Origin: BNXB01 sp031548005
GTDB taxonomy: Bacteria > Bacteroidota > Bacteroidia > Bacteroidales > Azobacteroidaceae
Assembly (NCBI GenBank): GCA_031548005.1
Contig: JAVBRK010000007.1
Location: 1 to 45,699, forward strand
DNA: 45,699 nucleotides
Direction of reading: 5' to 3'
The notes under the pieces were generated by a model that saw only the letters and a program-made list of their open reading frames with translations, did not search any database and was not told the origin of the DNA. Both the position numbers and the translations under genes were made by a program. Positions 35,122 to 43,462 of the stretch are shown one piece after another; the first letter of the stretch is position 1; every line of letters starts with the position of its first letter.

Positions 35122-35517
35122 ATGTTAAAACGAATCTTTCTTTTATTTATCATGTTTAGTCTTGTCTTTGGAAGTGTGTTATATTCTGGTCCGGTATTCA
35201 ACTACCGGGATGCTACTGAAGAAGAAGTTGTGCTGGATGGAGAAGTAGGTAAGTCTCGCTTAAGATCGAGTGTTCCTCTTCAGGTACTGAAAAACAATGT
35301 ATTCATCAATGTTATGGTTCTGGCTTCTTTTGGCAACCTGACTGTGGAGGTACAAAAAGATAATGGAATCACGATGTATGAAACGATTCTGAATACAGAT
35401 ACGGAAGATCAATTATTAATTCCTATTGCAGACTGGGAGGCCGGAAACTATGTTATTCTCTTTAGAGACACATATGGAGGCCATGCAGAAGGATATATGG
35501 AAATAAAACCAAACTAA
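35122..35517 (+). CDS. Small secreted DUF3244-like protein
   Basis: The protein has 131 residues from the ATG at 35122. A signal peptide (RIFLLFIMFSLVFGSVLYSG) is followed by a compact beta-sandwich of about 100 residues. Its pattern, FGNLTVEVQKDNG then WEAGNYVILFRDTYGG, is that of the DUF3244 group of Bacteroidetes secreted proteins. No lipobox, catalytic or metal site is visible. The function is unknown. It has its own promoter preceded by a repeated element and follows a TPR/HTH regulator, which suggests a regulated envelope protein. A strong hairpin lies 50 bases after the stop. Confidence 0.72.
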   Translation: MLKRIFLLFIMFSLVFGSVLYSGPVFNYRDATEEEVVLDGEVGKSRLRSSVPLQVLKNNVFINVMVLASFGNLTVEVQKDNGITMYETILNTDTEDQLLIPIADWEAGNYVILFRDTYGGHAEGYMEIKPN

Positions 35518-35566
35518 AAATGTGTATAACTCGCTGTCAATAAATGTTAACAAATTCCTTAACTAG

Positions 35567-35602
35567 AATGCCGGATTGGGTCGTTAGACCGGATCCGGCA
35601 TT
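35567..35602 (+). terminator. Hairpin terminator between DUF3244 and MerR genes, overlapping the merR 3' end
   Basis: AATGCCGGAT (35567-35576) pairs perfectly with ATCCGGCATT (35593-35602), and an inner GGTC/GACC pair extends the structure. On the plus strand it is followed by TGCTTTTCC, a short T-run. The right arm contains the last codons of the convergent MerR gene (stop 35584-35586), so coding sequence doubles as terminator. Confidence 0.6.
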
Positions 35603-35946
35603 TGCTTTTCCATCTCATCGAATTCGTCCCGTAAGGCAAGTAATTCCTTCCGGACTTCTTTTAACCGGAAGATAATTTCCTCGGTCTGGATTACCTCTTC
35701 TTTATTTTCTTTCAGCTTTTGCTTGGCTCCGGCAAGGGTCAGTCCTTTGTCTTTTACGAGGTGATATACCACCCGGATTGCTTCGATATCTTCTTTCCGG
35801 TATTGGCGTGTACCTTTCGCCGTTTTTGCCGGATTCACCGAAGAAAATTCCTTCTCCCAATAGCGAAGGAGCGACTCATTGACGTTGAACATCTGAGCCA
35901 CTTCACTGATAGAATAAAATATCTTTTCCTGCTTGAAAGGTTTCAT
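35584..35946 (-). CDS. MerR-family transcriptional regulator
   Basis: The protein has 120 residues. The N-terminal winged helix-turn-helix (about 7-75) shows the MerR pattern YSISEVAQMFNVNESLLRYW, then TAKGTRQYRKEDIEAIRVV and KGLTLAGAKQKL. A C-terminal helix (about 80-115) would form the dimer coiled coil. No cysteine or ligand-binding domain follows, so no effector can be proposed. It is separated by 14 bases from the upstream M23 peptidase gene on the same strand and probably shares its transcript, an arrangement I recall from other Bacteroidales. Confidence 0.9.
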   Translation of the reverse strand: MKPFKQEKIFYSISEVAQMFNVNESLLRYWEKEFSSVNPAKTAKGTRQYRKEDIEAIRVVYHLVKDKGLTLAGAKQKLKENKEEVIQTEEIIFRLKEVRKELLALRDEFDEMEKQMPDPV

Positions 35947-35960
35947 TTTATTATCCTGAA

Positions 35961-36932
35961 TTAATCCATTACCTGCCCATGGTTTTCGGCAATTTCGATC
36001 ATCCGGGTGTATTCATCCGGGGTCAGGTCCATAAAGTAATATTTCGCCGGATTGTCGTGCTGACCTTTCACGATGACTTCGTAGTGCAGGTGGGGGCCGG
36101 TAGATTTTCCGGTATTTCCGACTGAGGCAATCACTTCTCCGCGCATAATTTTCTGACCCTGGCGCACTTTGATCTGGTCGCAGTGCCCATAGAGTGTTTT
36201 ATAGCCGTATCCGTGATTGATAATCACGCAATTGCCGTATCCGGAGTACCGTTCGGCCATTTCAACCACACCATTCCCCGTAGCATAGATGTCAGTCCCT
36301 ATTTTGGCATTAAAGTCCATTCCGGCATGAAAACGGGGAGTTTTGTATATGGGGTCTATACGCATCCCATATCCGGAAGCAATGCGTGTTAAATCTTTAT
36401 TATCGACCGGTTGTATGGCAGGAATGCATTTTAAGCGTTCTTCCTGGGTTTTAATTAAACCGGCGATTTCATCGAAAGAATTGGACTGAACATAAAGCTG
36501 TTTAGCGATCATGTCCATCTTCTGAGTGACCTCGGTTACTAATTTTGAATTCGGCATTTCTTCCAGGTGCTCGTAACGGTTGGTACCTCCATATCCTGGT
36601 TTACGAATGGATCCGGGGATCGGATCTGCCTGAAAGATAGCACGATAAAGCTGGTCATCCCGTTGTTGAAGGTCGTCCAGAACTTTTTGGGTCTCGGAAA
36701 GCCTGCGCGACAGGACATCGTATTGAGTCAGTAATAACTTATTATCTTTTTTCAACTGTTGTTCTCTTGGGGAATCGAAAGCGTACATTGCCACTGCAAA
36801 TAAGCCTGCACCAATGATTACCCCGATAAACAGATGCCTGAATATCGATAACATACGTTTCTTCCAGGAGGGAAAAACACGCTCGTAGGTTAATGTTTGT
36901 GGATTGTAACGGTAAAAAACATTACGCATCAA
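35961..36932 (-). CDS. M23-family zinc endopeptidase, membrane-anchored
   Basis: The protein has 323 residues. A cytoplasmic N-terminus precedes one membrane helix (about 30-50, HLFIGVIIGAGLFAVAMYAF), followed by a coiled coil (about 55-100, LKKDNKLLLTQYDVLSRRLS). The peptidase domain at about 190-300 keeps all zinc ligands: His in RFHAGMDFNA with its Asp, and HLHYEV near the end, plus LYGHCDQI. It resembles LytM-type enzymes that cut peptide crosslinks in the periplasm. It is divergent from alaS with paired promoters. The final segment DLTPDEYTRMIEIAENHGQ is a helical tail. Confidence 0.93.
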   Translation of the reverse strand: MMRNVFYRYNPQTLTYERVFPSWKKRMLSIFRHLFIGVIIGAGLFAVAMYAFDSPREQQLKKDNKLLLTQYDVLSRRLSETQKVLDDLQQRDDQLYRAIFQADPIPGSIRKPGYGGTNRYEHLEEMPNSKLVTEVTQKMDMIAKQLYVQSNSFDEIAGLIKTQEERLKCIPAIQPVDNKDLTRIASGYGMRIDPIYKTPRFHAGMDFNAKIGTDIYATGNGVVEMAERYSGYGNCVIINHGYGYKTLYGHCDQIKVRQGQKIMRGEVIASVGNTGKSTGPHLHYEVIVKGQHDNPAKYYFMDLTPDEYTRMIEIAENHGQVMD

Positions 36933-36957
36933 TCAAAAAATCAAGGATTTAATACGG

Positions 36958-36965
36958 CAAAAGTA
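36958..36965 (-). promoter_or_regulatory. -7 box of the M23 peptidase gene promoter
   Basis: TACTTTTG on the minus strand matches TAnnTTTG exactly, 26 bases upstream of the peptidase ATG. It lies only 12 bases from the opposite-strand alaS box, so the two promoters overlap head to head. Confidence 0.55.
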
Positions 36966-36977
36966 ATTTATTTAGTG

Positions 36978-36985
36978 TACTTTTG
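36978..36985 (+). promoter_or_regulatory. -7 box of the alaS promoter
   Basis: TACTTTTG matches TAnnTTTG exactly. Its last base lies 34 bases before the ATG at 37019. An unusually good Shine-Dalgarno AAGGAG (37003-37008) follows, suggesting strong translation. Confidence 0.6.
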
Positions 36986-37018
36986 CAAGTTAATTTTGAT
37001 AAAAGGAGTTAAAAACAT

Positions 37019-39631
37019 ATGACAGCTAAAGAAATTCGACAGTCATTCAAAGATTTTTTTGAATCTAAAAATCATAAAATAGTTCCCTCGGCTCCGATGG
37101 TAGTCAAGGGAGATCCTACACTGATGTTCACCAATGCCGGAATGAACCAGTTCAAGGATGTAATCCTCGGAAATGCCCCGGTGAAATATTCACGGGTGGC
37201 CGATTCTCAAAAATGCTTACGTGTAAGCGGAAAGCACAATGACCTGGAGGAGGTGGGACATGATACCTACCATCATACTATGTTTGAGATGCTTGGAAAC
37301 TGGTCGTTTGGGGATTATTTCAAAAAAGAAGCCATCGAATGGGCCTGGGAGTACCTGACCGGAGTCCTGAAAATCGATCCGGGAAAATTATATGTAACGG
37401 TTTTCGAGGGTAGTCCGTCCGAAAATTTGAATCGTGACGATGAGGCTGCAGGATATTGGGAACAGTTTTTACCCCGGGAGCGCATCCTGAATGGAAATAA
37501 GAAGGATAATTTCTGGGAAATGGGAGATACCGGCCCTTGCGGCCCTTGTTCGGAAATTCATGTTGATAACCGTCCGGATAGTGAAAAGGCTAAAGTAGAC
37601 GGTTCGACTTTGGTGAATCATGATCATCCGCAGGTTGTCGAGATCTGGAATCTGGTTTTCATGCAATACAATCGTAAGGCCGACGGCTCTCTGGAGCAGT
37701 TGCCGGCCAGAGTGATCGATACCGGAATGGGATTCGAACGTTTGTGTACGACTATTCAGGGAAAAACTTCAAACTACGATACCGATGTATTTCAGCCGAT
37801 TATCAAGTCTATCGGCAAAATTACCGGGAATGTTTACGGGCAAGATCAGAAGACGGATATCGCCATGCGTGTCATAGCCGACCATATACGCACGATTTCG
37901 TTTTCTATTACGGATGGACAGCTGCCTTCGAACGCTAAAGCGGGCTACGTTATCCGCCGCATCTTGCGCAGAGCAGTACGTTACGGATATACTTTCCTGG
38001 GCCAGAGAACCGGCTTCATGTATCGTCTGGTACCGGCTTTAATCGATACGATGGGAGATGCTTATCCCGAACTGCAGGCGCAGCAATCACTGATTGAAAA
38101 GGTGATTAAAGAAGAAGAGGATTCATTCCTGAGAACACTGGAAACCGGGATCAGATTATTGGAAAAAATGATCGATGAAACCGGCAAAAATGGCGGAAAA
38201 ACGATTGAAGGATCGAATGCATTTACATTGTATGATACCTATGGATTTCCACTCGATCTGACCGAGCTTATTTTACGTGAAAACGGCATGGAGGTCGATA
38301 AAGAAGGCTTTGATGCGGAAATGAAAAAGCAAAAAGACCGTGCACGGAATGCTGCGGCTGTGGAGGCAGGCGACTGGGTAACTGTCAGGGATGGAGAGGT
38401 TGAATTTGTGGGATACGATATGGTGGAAGCAGAGGCGCAGATCTTGCGGTATCGCCAGGTAAAACAAAAAAATACGGAATTTTATCAGATTGTACTCGAT
38501 CGTACCCCTTTCTATGCTGAAATGGGGGGACAAGTGGGAGATTGCGGAACTTTGACCGATGAGAGTGGGGTTTGTATCGAGATATACGACACGAAGCGTG
38601 AGAATAACCTGGCAGTACACTTGTCCAAGAAGCTTCCTGGAGATGTAACGGCTGTGTTTACAGCTAAAGTAAACGAAGAAAAACGCCGGGCTACCGAGTG
38701 TAACCATACAGCGACTCACTTATTGCACGAGGCTTTACGGGAGGTGCTGGGTACACATGTGGAGCAAAAAGGATCATATGTTTCAACCGATTTATTACGT
38801 TTCGACTTTTCTCATTTTCAGAAGGTGACCGATGAAGAGTTACGGGAGGTAGAGAGACGGGTTACGGCTAAAATCCGGGAAAATATTTCGTTGGATGAAA
38901 AGCGGCATGTGCCCGTTGAAGAGGCTAAAACGATGGGAGCGATGGCTCTTTTTGGTGAAAAGTACGGTGAAGATGTACGTGTGGTGAGTTTCGGCAGTTC
39001 TGTAGAACTTTGCGGAGGAACCCATATTTCGGCTACCGGTTGTATCGGCTCGTTCCGCGTTGTCGGTGAAAGTTCGATTGCCGCCGGGGTTCGCAGGATT
39101 GAGGCCATCACTGCTGAAGCCTGTGAGCGGTTTTTCTATGTCCAGCAAGATATGATCCGGGAAACCCGGACCATGTTCAACAATGCTCCGGATATGATTC
39201 TGGCCATCCGGAAGTTCATTGAAGAAAATGAGGAGTTGAAAAAACAGGCAATGGAAATGATGAAGGAGAAAGTCCAGTCTTTGAAAAAGCTTGTTATTGA
39301 AAATAAGAAAGAAATAAACGGAGTGAATGTATTTATTGTCAAAGGATTTTATCCGGCAGAAGTGGTCAAAGACATTGCATTTCAACTGAGGGGAGAGTTT
39401 CCGGAAAAAATGTATTTTGTTGCTGCTACGGAGGCTGAGGCAAAACCGATGCTGACAGTCATGCTCAGTGAAGATCTTATAAAACAGGGTTTGAATGCTT
39501 CTCAGATCGTACGTGATGCGGCGAAAAAAATCCAGGGAGGGGGAGGCGGACAACCGCATTTTGCAACTGCCGGAGGAAAAGATATTTCCGGACTGACCGG
39601 AGCTTTGGACGAAATGTTGGAAAAAATTTAA
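37019..39631 (+). CDS. alaS: Alanine-tRNA ligase
   Basis: The protein has 870 residues, normal for the family. The class II catalytic core is at the N-terminus: FFESKNHKIVPSAPMV, PTLMFTNAGMNQFKD and GDTGPCGPCSEIH. The editing domain shows HTATHLLHEAL with its zinc ligands and CGGTH. The C-Ala region ends with the GGGGGQPHFATAGGKD motif. It charges tRNA-Ala and clears mis-serylated tRNA. It is divergent from the M23 peptidase and followed by sucC after 73 bases that contain a strong hairpin. Confidence 0.98.
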   Translation: MTAKEIRQSFKDFFESKNHKIVPSAPMVVKGDPTLMFTNAGMNQFKDVILGNAPVKYSRVADSQKCLRVSGKHNDLEEVGHDTYHHTMFEMLGNWSFGDYFKKEAIEWAWEYLTGVLKIDPGKLYVTVFEGSPSENLNRDDEAAGYWEQFLPRERILNGNKKDNFWEMGDTGPCGPCSEIHVDNRPDSEKAKVDGSTLVNHDHPQVVEIWNLVFMQYNRKADGSLEQLPARVIDTGMGFERLCTTIQGKTSNYDTDVFQPIIKSIGKITGNVYGQDQKTDIAMRVIADHIRTISFSITDGQLPSNAKAGYVIRRILRRAVRYGYTFLGQRTGFMYRLVPALIDTMGDAYPELQAQQSLIEKVIKEEEDSFLRTLETGIRLLEKMIDETGKNGGKTIEGSNAFTLYDTYGFPLDLTELILRENGMEVDKEGFDAEMKKQKDRARNAAAVEAGDWVTVRDGEVEFVGYDMVEAEAQILRYRQVKQKNTEFYQIVLDRTPFYAEMGGQVGDCGTLTDESGVCIEIYDTKRENNLAVHLSKKLPGDVTAVFTAKVNEEKRRATECNHTATHLLHEALREVLGTHVEQKGSYVSTDLLRFDFSHFQKVTDEELREVERRVTAKIRENISLDEKRHVPVEEAKTMGAMALFGEKYGEDVRVVSFGSSVELCGGTHISATGCIGSFRVVGESSIAAGVRRIEAITAEACERFFYVQQDMIRETRTMFNNAPDMILAIRKFIEENEELKKQAMEMMKEKVQSLKKLVIENKKEINGVNVFIVKGFYPAEVVKDIAFQLRGEFPEKMYFVAATEAEAKPMLTVMLSEDLIKQGLNASQIVRDAAKKIQGGGGGQPHFATAGGKDISGLTGALDEMLEKI

Positions 39632-39659
39632 TCTTCCCCATCTGAATCTGAACTAATTT

Positions 39660-39704
39660 GTTTTTCCGGGTGTTTTTATTGAAGATACTAATACCCGGAA
39701 AAAC
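39660..39704 (+). promoter_or_regulatory. 12-bp perfect hairpin abutting the sucC start codon
   Basis: GTTTTTCCGGGT (39660-39671) and ACCCGGAAAAAC (39693-39704) are perfect complements with a 21-base loop. The right arm ends at the base before the sucC ATG (39705), so folding would bury the ribosome-binding region. The left arm and loop are T-rich, but no T-run follows the stem, so it does not look like a simple alaS terminator. It could be a translational or attenuation switch. Confidence 0.5.
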
Positions 39705-40838
39705 ATGAAAATACACGAATACCAGGCGAAAAAACTATTTTCCGATTATCATATTCCGGTTGAAAAAAGCATCTTATGTAAAGATGTGGACGAGGCTGTG
39801 GCCGCTTACCTGAAACTTGGAAACAAGAAAGTGGTGGTGAAAGCCCAGGTTCTGACCGGAGGACGCGGAAAAGCCGGAGGAGTAAAACCAGCAAGTAGCA
39901 TTGAAGAACTGGAAACCCATACACAACATATTTTGGGTATGGATATTAAAGGCTATACAGTAGATCGTGTGCTGGTCAGTGAAGCAGTCGATATTGCTTC
40001 AGAATATTATCTCAGCTTGGTGATCGACCGTAACTCCAAATCGGTGATCCTGATGTTAAGCCCCGAAGGGGGAATGGAAATAGAGCAGGTGGCGCGGGAA
40101 ACCCCTGAAAAAATCTACAAATTTACTATTGACTGTTCTGCCGGAATCCCTGATTTCCTGGCGCGCATGGCGGCTTTTAAATTGTTTGGAAACCGGATGG
40201 ATTGTGTAACACAATTTGTTCCGGTTGTACAAAACCTTTACCGCTTAATGGAACGAACCGATGCGTCGCTGGTGGAGGTTAATCCGCTGGTGTGTACTAA
40301 GGATGGCAGGATGATGGCGATCGATGCTAAAATGACTTTCGATCCCAATGCCCTTTATCGTCATCCGGATATCAGAAGCCTGTTGGAACCGACAGAAGAA
40401 GAAAAAAGAGAGCAGGAAGCCCGTGCTAAGGGATTCAGTTTTGTGGGGCTGGATGGAAACATCGGTTGTATGGTTAATGGAGCCGGTTTAGCCATGGCCA
40501 CGATGGACATCATTAAATATTTTGGAGGTAATCCTGCTAATTTTCTGGACATTGGCGGTAGTTCCAATCCGGTAAAAGTGGTGGAAGCCATGAAATTACT
40601 TTTGAGCGATCTCCGGGTAAAAGTGGTACTGATTAATATTTTCGGAGGGATTACGCGGTGTGATGATGTTGCCAATGGTTTGCTGGAGGCATTCCATCAG
40701 GTGCGGACAGATATTCCTGTCGTGGTGCGGCTTACAGGTACTAACGAATTGGAGGGACGAGAGTTACTGAAAAACTCTCCGCTGATTCTGGCTGAAACTA
40801 TGGAAGATGCCGCAAAAATTGCCTTGTCGAAAGTGTGA
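39705..40838 (+). CDS. sucC: Succinyl-CoA synthetase (ADP-forming) beta subunit
   Basis: The protein has 377 residues. The N-terminal ATP-grasp domain starts KIHEYQAKKLFSDYHIPVE and includes KKVVVKAQVLTGGRGKAGGV. VEVNPLVCTKDGRMMAIDAK marks the metal and nucleotide site. The C-terminal CoA-ligase domain contains FLDIGGSSNPVKVVEAMKLL, close to the usual GGGA form, and INIFGGITRCDDVANG. With SucD it interconverts succinyl-CoA and succinate with substrate-level phosphorylation, in the TCA or succinate-propionate pathway. Its ATG immediately follows the hairpin described above, and sucD starts 43 bases after its stop. Confidence 0.96.
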   Translation: MKIHEYQAKKLFSDYHIPVEKSILCKDVDEAVAAYLKLGNKKVVVKAQVLTGGRGKAGGVKPASSIEELETHTQHILGMDIKGYTVDRVLVSEAVDIASEYYLSLVIDRNSKSVILMLSPEGGMEIEQVARETPEKIYKFTIDCSAGIPDFLARMAAFKLFGNRMDCVTQFVPVVQNLYRLMERTDASLVEVNPLVCTKDGRMMAIDAKMTFDPNALYRHPDIRSLLEPTEEEKREQEARAKGFSFVGLDGNIGCMVNGAGLAMATMDIIKYFGGNPANFLDIGGSSNPVKVVEAMKLLLSDLRVKVVLINIFGGITRCDDVANGLLEAFHQVRTDIPVVVRLTGTNELEGRELLKNSPLILAETMEDAAKIALSKV

Positions 40839-40881
40839 TTTTATTTTATCCGGATTAATTTACAACTCTAAATCGTCTATT

Positions 40882-41757
40882 ATGAGCATTCTGATCGATC
40901 AACAGACACGTTTGGTAGTACAAGGTATTACGGGCCGCGATGGGGCGTTCCATACAGCCAAAATACATGCAGCAGGTACACAGATTGTTGCAGGAACATC
41001 GCCCGGGAAAGGCGGAAGTTCTATCGATGGTATTCCGGTATTCAATACGGTACATGAGGCTGTCACTCAAGCCCGGGCGAATACTTCGATTATTTTTGTG
41101 CCGGCGGCATTTGCCAAAGATGCGATGATGGAAGCGGCCGACGCCGGCATCGGGCTGATTGTTTGTATTACGGAAGGGGTTCCGACCTTAGACGTGGTTG
41201 CTGCATACGATTATATCCGGAAAAAAGGAGTACGGCTGATAGGGCCTAACTGTCCGGGATTGATTTCTCCGGGGAAAAGCCTTGTCGGTATTATGCCTGC
41301 AAATATTTTCAGGCCGGGGAAAACCGGAGTGATCAGCCGGAGTGGTACTTTGACCTACGAGATTGTATATCATCTTACGGCTCAGGGTATCGGGCAATCT
41401 ACTGCTGTCGGGGTGGGGGGAGATCCGGTGGTGGGACTTTACTATCTGGATTTGCTGGAGATGTTTCAGAATGATCCGGAAACTGATTCTGTTGTTCTGA
41501 TCGGAGAAATCGGAGGAGATGCCGAGGAACATGCTGCAAGCTATATCCAGGATCATATGACCAAACCGGTTGCAGCATTCATTGCAGGGATATCGGCTCC
41601 TGCAGGGAAGCAGATGGGGCATGCAGGAGCGATTATTTCAAGTGGTACCGGAACGGCAAAGGAAAAAATCGCTGCTTTTGAAGCCGCGGAAATTCCTGTG
41701 GCCCGGATTCCTTCAGAAATTCCCGGACTGATTTTTAACCGGAGGCCCGTTGTTTAG
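40882..41757 (+). CDS. sucD: Succinyl-CoA synthetase (ADP-forming) alpha subunit
   Basis: The start at 40882 (291 residues) fits the family length and the N-terminus SILIDQQTRLVVQGITGRDG; the longer frame at 40807 would overlap sucC. The CoA-binding Rossmann domain includes GTSPGKGG and GLIVCITEGVPTLDVV. PNCPGLISPGKSLVGIMP follows, and the phosphorylated His lies in GKQMGHAGAIISSGTGTAKE near the C-terminus. It carries the phospho-histidine step of the SucCD heterodimer. Its stop interlocks with that of the convergent oxidoreductase gene (4-base overlap). Confidence 0.97.
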   Translation: MSILIDQQTRLVVQGITGRDGAFHTAKIHAAGTQIVAGTSPGKGGSSIDGIPVFNTVHEAVTQARANTSIIFVPAAFAKDAMMEAADAGIGLIVCITEGVPTLDVVAAYDYIRKKGVRLIGPNCPGLISPGKSLVGIMPANIFRPGKTGVISRSGTLTYEIVYHLTAQGIGQSTAVGVGGDPVVGLYYLDLLEMFQNDPETDSVVLIGEIGGDAEEHAASYIQDHMTKPVAAFIAGISAPAGKQMGHAGAIISSGTGTAKEKIAAFEAAEIPVARIPSEIPGLIFNRRPVV

Positions 41758-43406
41758 CCTCTGACGATTTCTTCTTTATCTTTGTCCCAATACATGGTGC
41801 GTCCTTCTAAGTAGGCGCGCGTGCCCATGTGAGCCGTCATAGCTTCTTCAAAAGCCTGATCGATATTGCAACTCGGAGTTTCTCCCCGGCGGATGCATTC
41901 GAGCCATTCCCGGATGTGCAGAAAGGTCGTATCATATTTTTTCCCGTTTACATACGAATGCAGCAGTCCCCGTTGAGCAAAATACAATTCGGTTGCAGAA
42001 GTGATGGCATCCGTATCGGTTTGTCCCGGAACATACCGGAAAAACGGGACATTCGGTTGAATCATTCCTTTATCGATTTTTTCTTTATAGCGGGTGGAGC
42101 GCGGATCCACGGTCACAGTAATTGTATTGGAAAGCTCCATCGAAGCATCGTGCCCCATGAATACTTTTCCCCGGCTGCGCTCGCTCGCCAATGTAGCGCT
42201 GTAAAGCAGGGTCAGGTTTTTTTCCGGAAATTCGAAAGTCGTTTGAAGAACATCCGGAACCGTTCGTCCGTCTTTGAAAAAGTACACGCCTCCCGAAGAA
42301 GTGGCAGAGTGTGGTATTCCGGTTTCCAGAATTTGATTTACAGCATCATATTCGTGGGTTAACAGGTCTCCGCTCAATCCGGTACTGTAATCCCACCAGC
42401 ATCTCCAGCGGAAAAACCGTTCCAGGCTGAATTTATTCCGTTCATCCGGTCCTACATAACGCTCTAATCGATACGTTTTCATGTAGTCCGTATATTCCTT
42501 GATCCGGTCGGGGTGACCGTCGAACTGTTCCCAGTCGATGGAGTTGGGATTGGAGCCTTCAATGATATCATACACCCATGCTCCGTTGGGAGAATTGCGA
42601 TTGGTGCAGGTTTCTATGAGAGTGACCGGCCCCAGGATTCCTTTATTTACAATTTCTTTTGCTTTCAGGTAACTGTCGGTTTGGCGTCCCTGGTGTCCTA
42701 ACTGGAATACAATGCCGGTTTGTTTGATGACCTCCCGGATCATGTAAGTTTCCGGAACCGTCCAGGTCATCGGTTTTTCGAGGTACACGTGCTTGCCCGC
42801 TTTGGCAGCATCCATAGCCATGGTACCATGCCAATGGTCGGGCGAGGCGATGATGACCGCATCAATGTCTTTGGCAGCCAGTAGCTCCTGATAGTGCCGG
42901 TATCGCTTCGGCGTTTTCCCGAATTTACCTCCGCTTCCCTCTTTGTTGATATTCGATCCGGTCAGTATGGCGGCTTCTCCATACACATCGAAAATATCGC
43001 ATACTCCGTTTACGACAATGTTTAGATTTTCCTGTTCGAGGTAATCGGCATACCGGGTATCTTTCGGGTTCTTTTTGTTTCCTTCGATCAGTTTGTCGAT
43101 GTGTGAAGGCTCAGCAAATCCACAGGCACGCATCAACTGTTTTCCCCGGATCCCGAATCCAATAATTCCGAGCCGGATCTGTTTTCCTCCGGGTTGAGTT
43201 TCCAGGAAGGTGGGTGTAACATTATCCAATTTGAAAACATCACTCAGGTCGCGACGCATCCGGTCCTGTTTCGATTTTTTATACACTCCGTAGGCCATGG
43301 CCCCCAGTACCGGAACCGATGCAACCGCTTTGATCATATCGCGGCGGCCGGTAGACTCCGGTGTCCCATTCTCTTTTTTCTCTATATTATTTTTTTCTTC
43401 TGACAT
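41754..43406 (-). CDS. Gfo/Idh/MocA-family oxidoreductase with Tat-like signal
   Basis: The protein has 550 residues. The N-terminus carries a twin-arginine-like signal (GRRDMIKAVASVPVLGAMAY, Arg21-Arg22), so export in folded form is likely. The NAD(P)-binding Rossmann motif LGIIGFGIRGKQLMRACG starts near residue 78, and the family signature HVYLEKPMTW is near 210, after ASPDHWHGTMAMDAAKAGK. The C-terminal Gfo/Idh substrate domain follows. Such proteins act on sugars, inositols or glycan residues, and some exported members are glycosidases that use NAD. The substrate is unknown. It is 56 bases downstream of the DoxX gene and probably in the same operon. Confidence 0.9.
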   Translation of the reverse strand: MSEEKNNIEKKENGTPESTGRRDMIKAVASVPVLGAMAYGVYKKSKQDRMRRDLSDVFKLDNVTPTFLETQPGGKQIRLGIIGFGIRGKQLMRACGFAEPSHIDKLIEGNKKNPKDTRYADYLEQENLNIVVNGVCDIFDVYGEAAILTGSNINKEGSGGKFGKTPKRYRHYQELLAAKDIDAVIIASPDHWHGTMAMDAAKAGKHVYLEKPMTWTVPETYMIREVIKQTGIVFQLGHQGRQTDSYLKAKEIVNKGILGPVTLIETCTNRNSPNGAWVYDIIEGSNPNSIDWEQFDGHPDRIKEYTDYMKTYRLERYVGPDERNKFSLERFFRWRCWWDYSTGLSGDLLTHEYDAVNQILETGIPHSATSSGGVYFFKDGRTVPDVLQTTFEFPEKNLTLLYSATLASERSRGKVFMGHDASMELSNTITVTVDPRSTRYKEKIDKGMIQPNVPFFRYVPGQTDTDAITSATELYFAQRGLLHSYVNGKKYDTTFLHIREWLECIRRGETPSCNIDQAFEEAMTAHMGTRAYLEGRTMYWDKDKEEIVRG

Positions 43407-43462
43407 GGTTTGTTCGTGATTGAATACCCCGTCCTTTTTTCCAGCCGGGGAATATTGAATTA

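Noticed and set aside
39477..39924. Minus-strand open frames across the alaS-sucC junction
   Set aside because: They are antisense to two highly conserved genes and have no coding character.
42786..42791. CACGTG core inside the oxidoreductase gene as a second parS
   Set aside because: The flanking bases are not symmetrical, unlike the site at 27627-27642.
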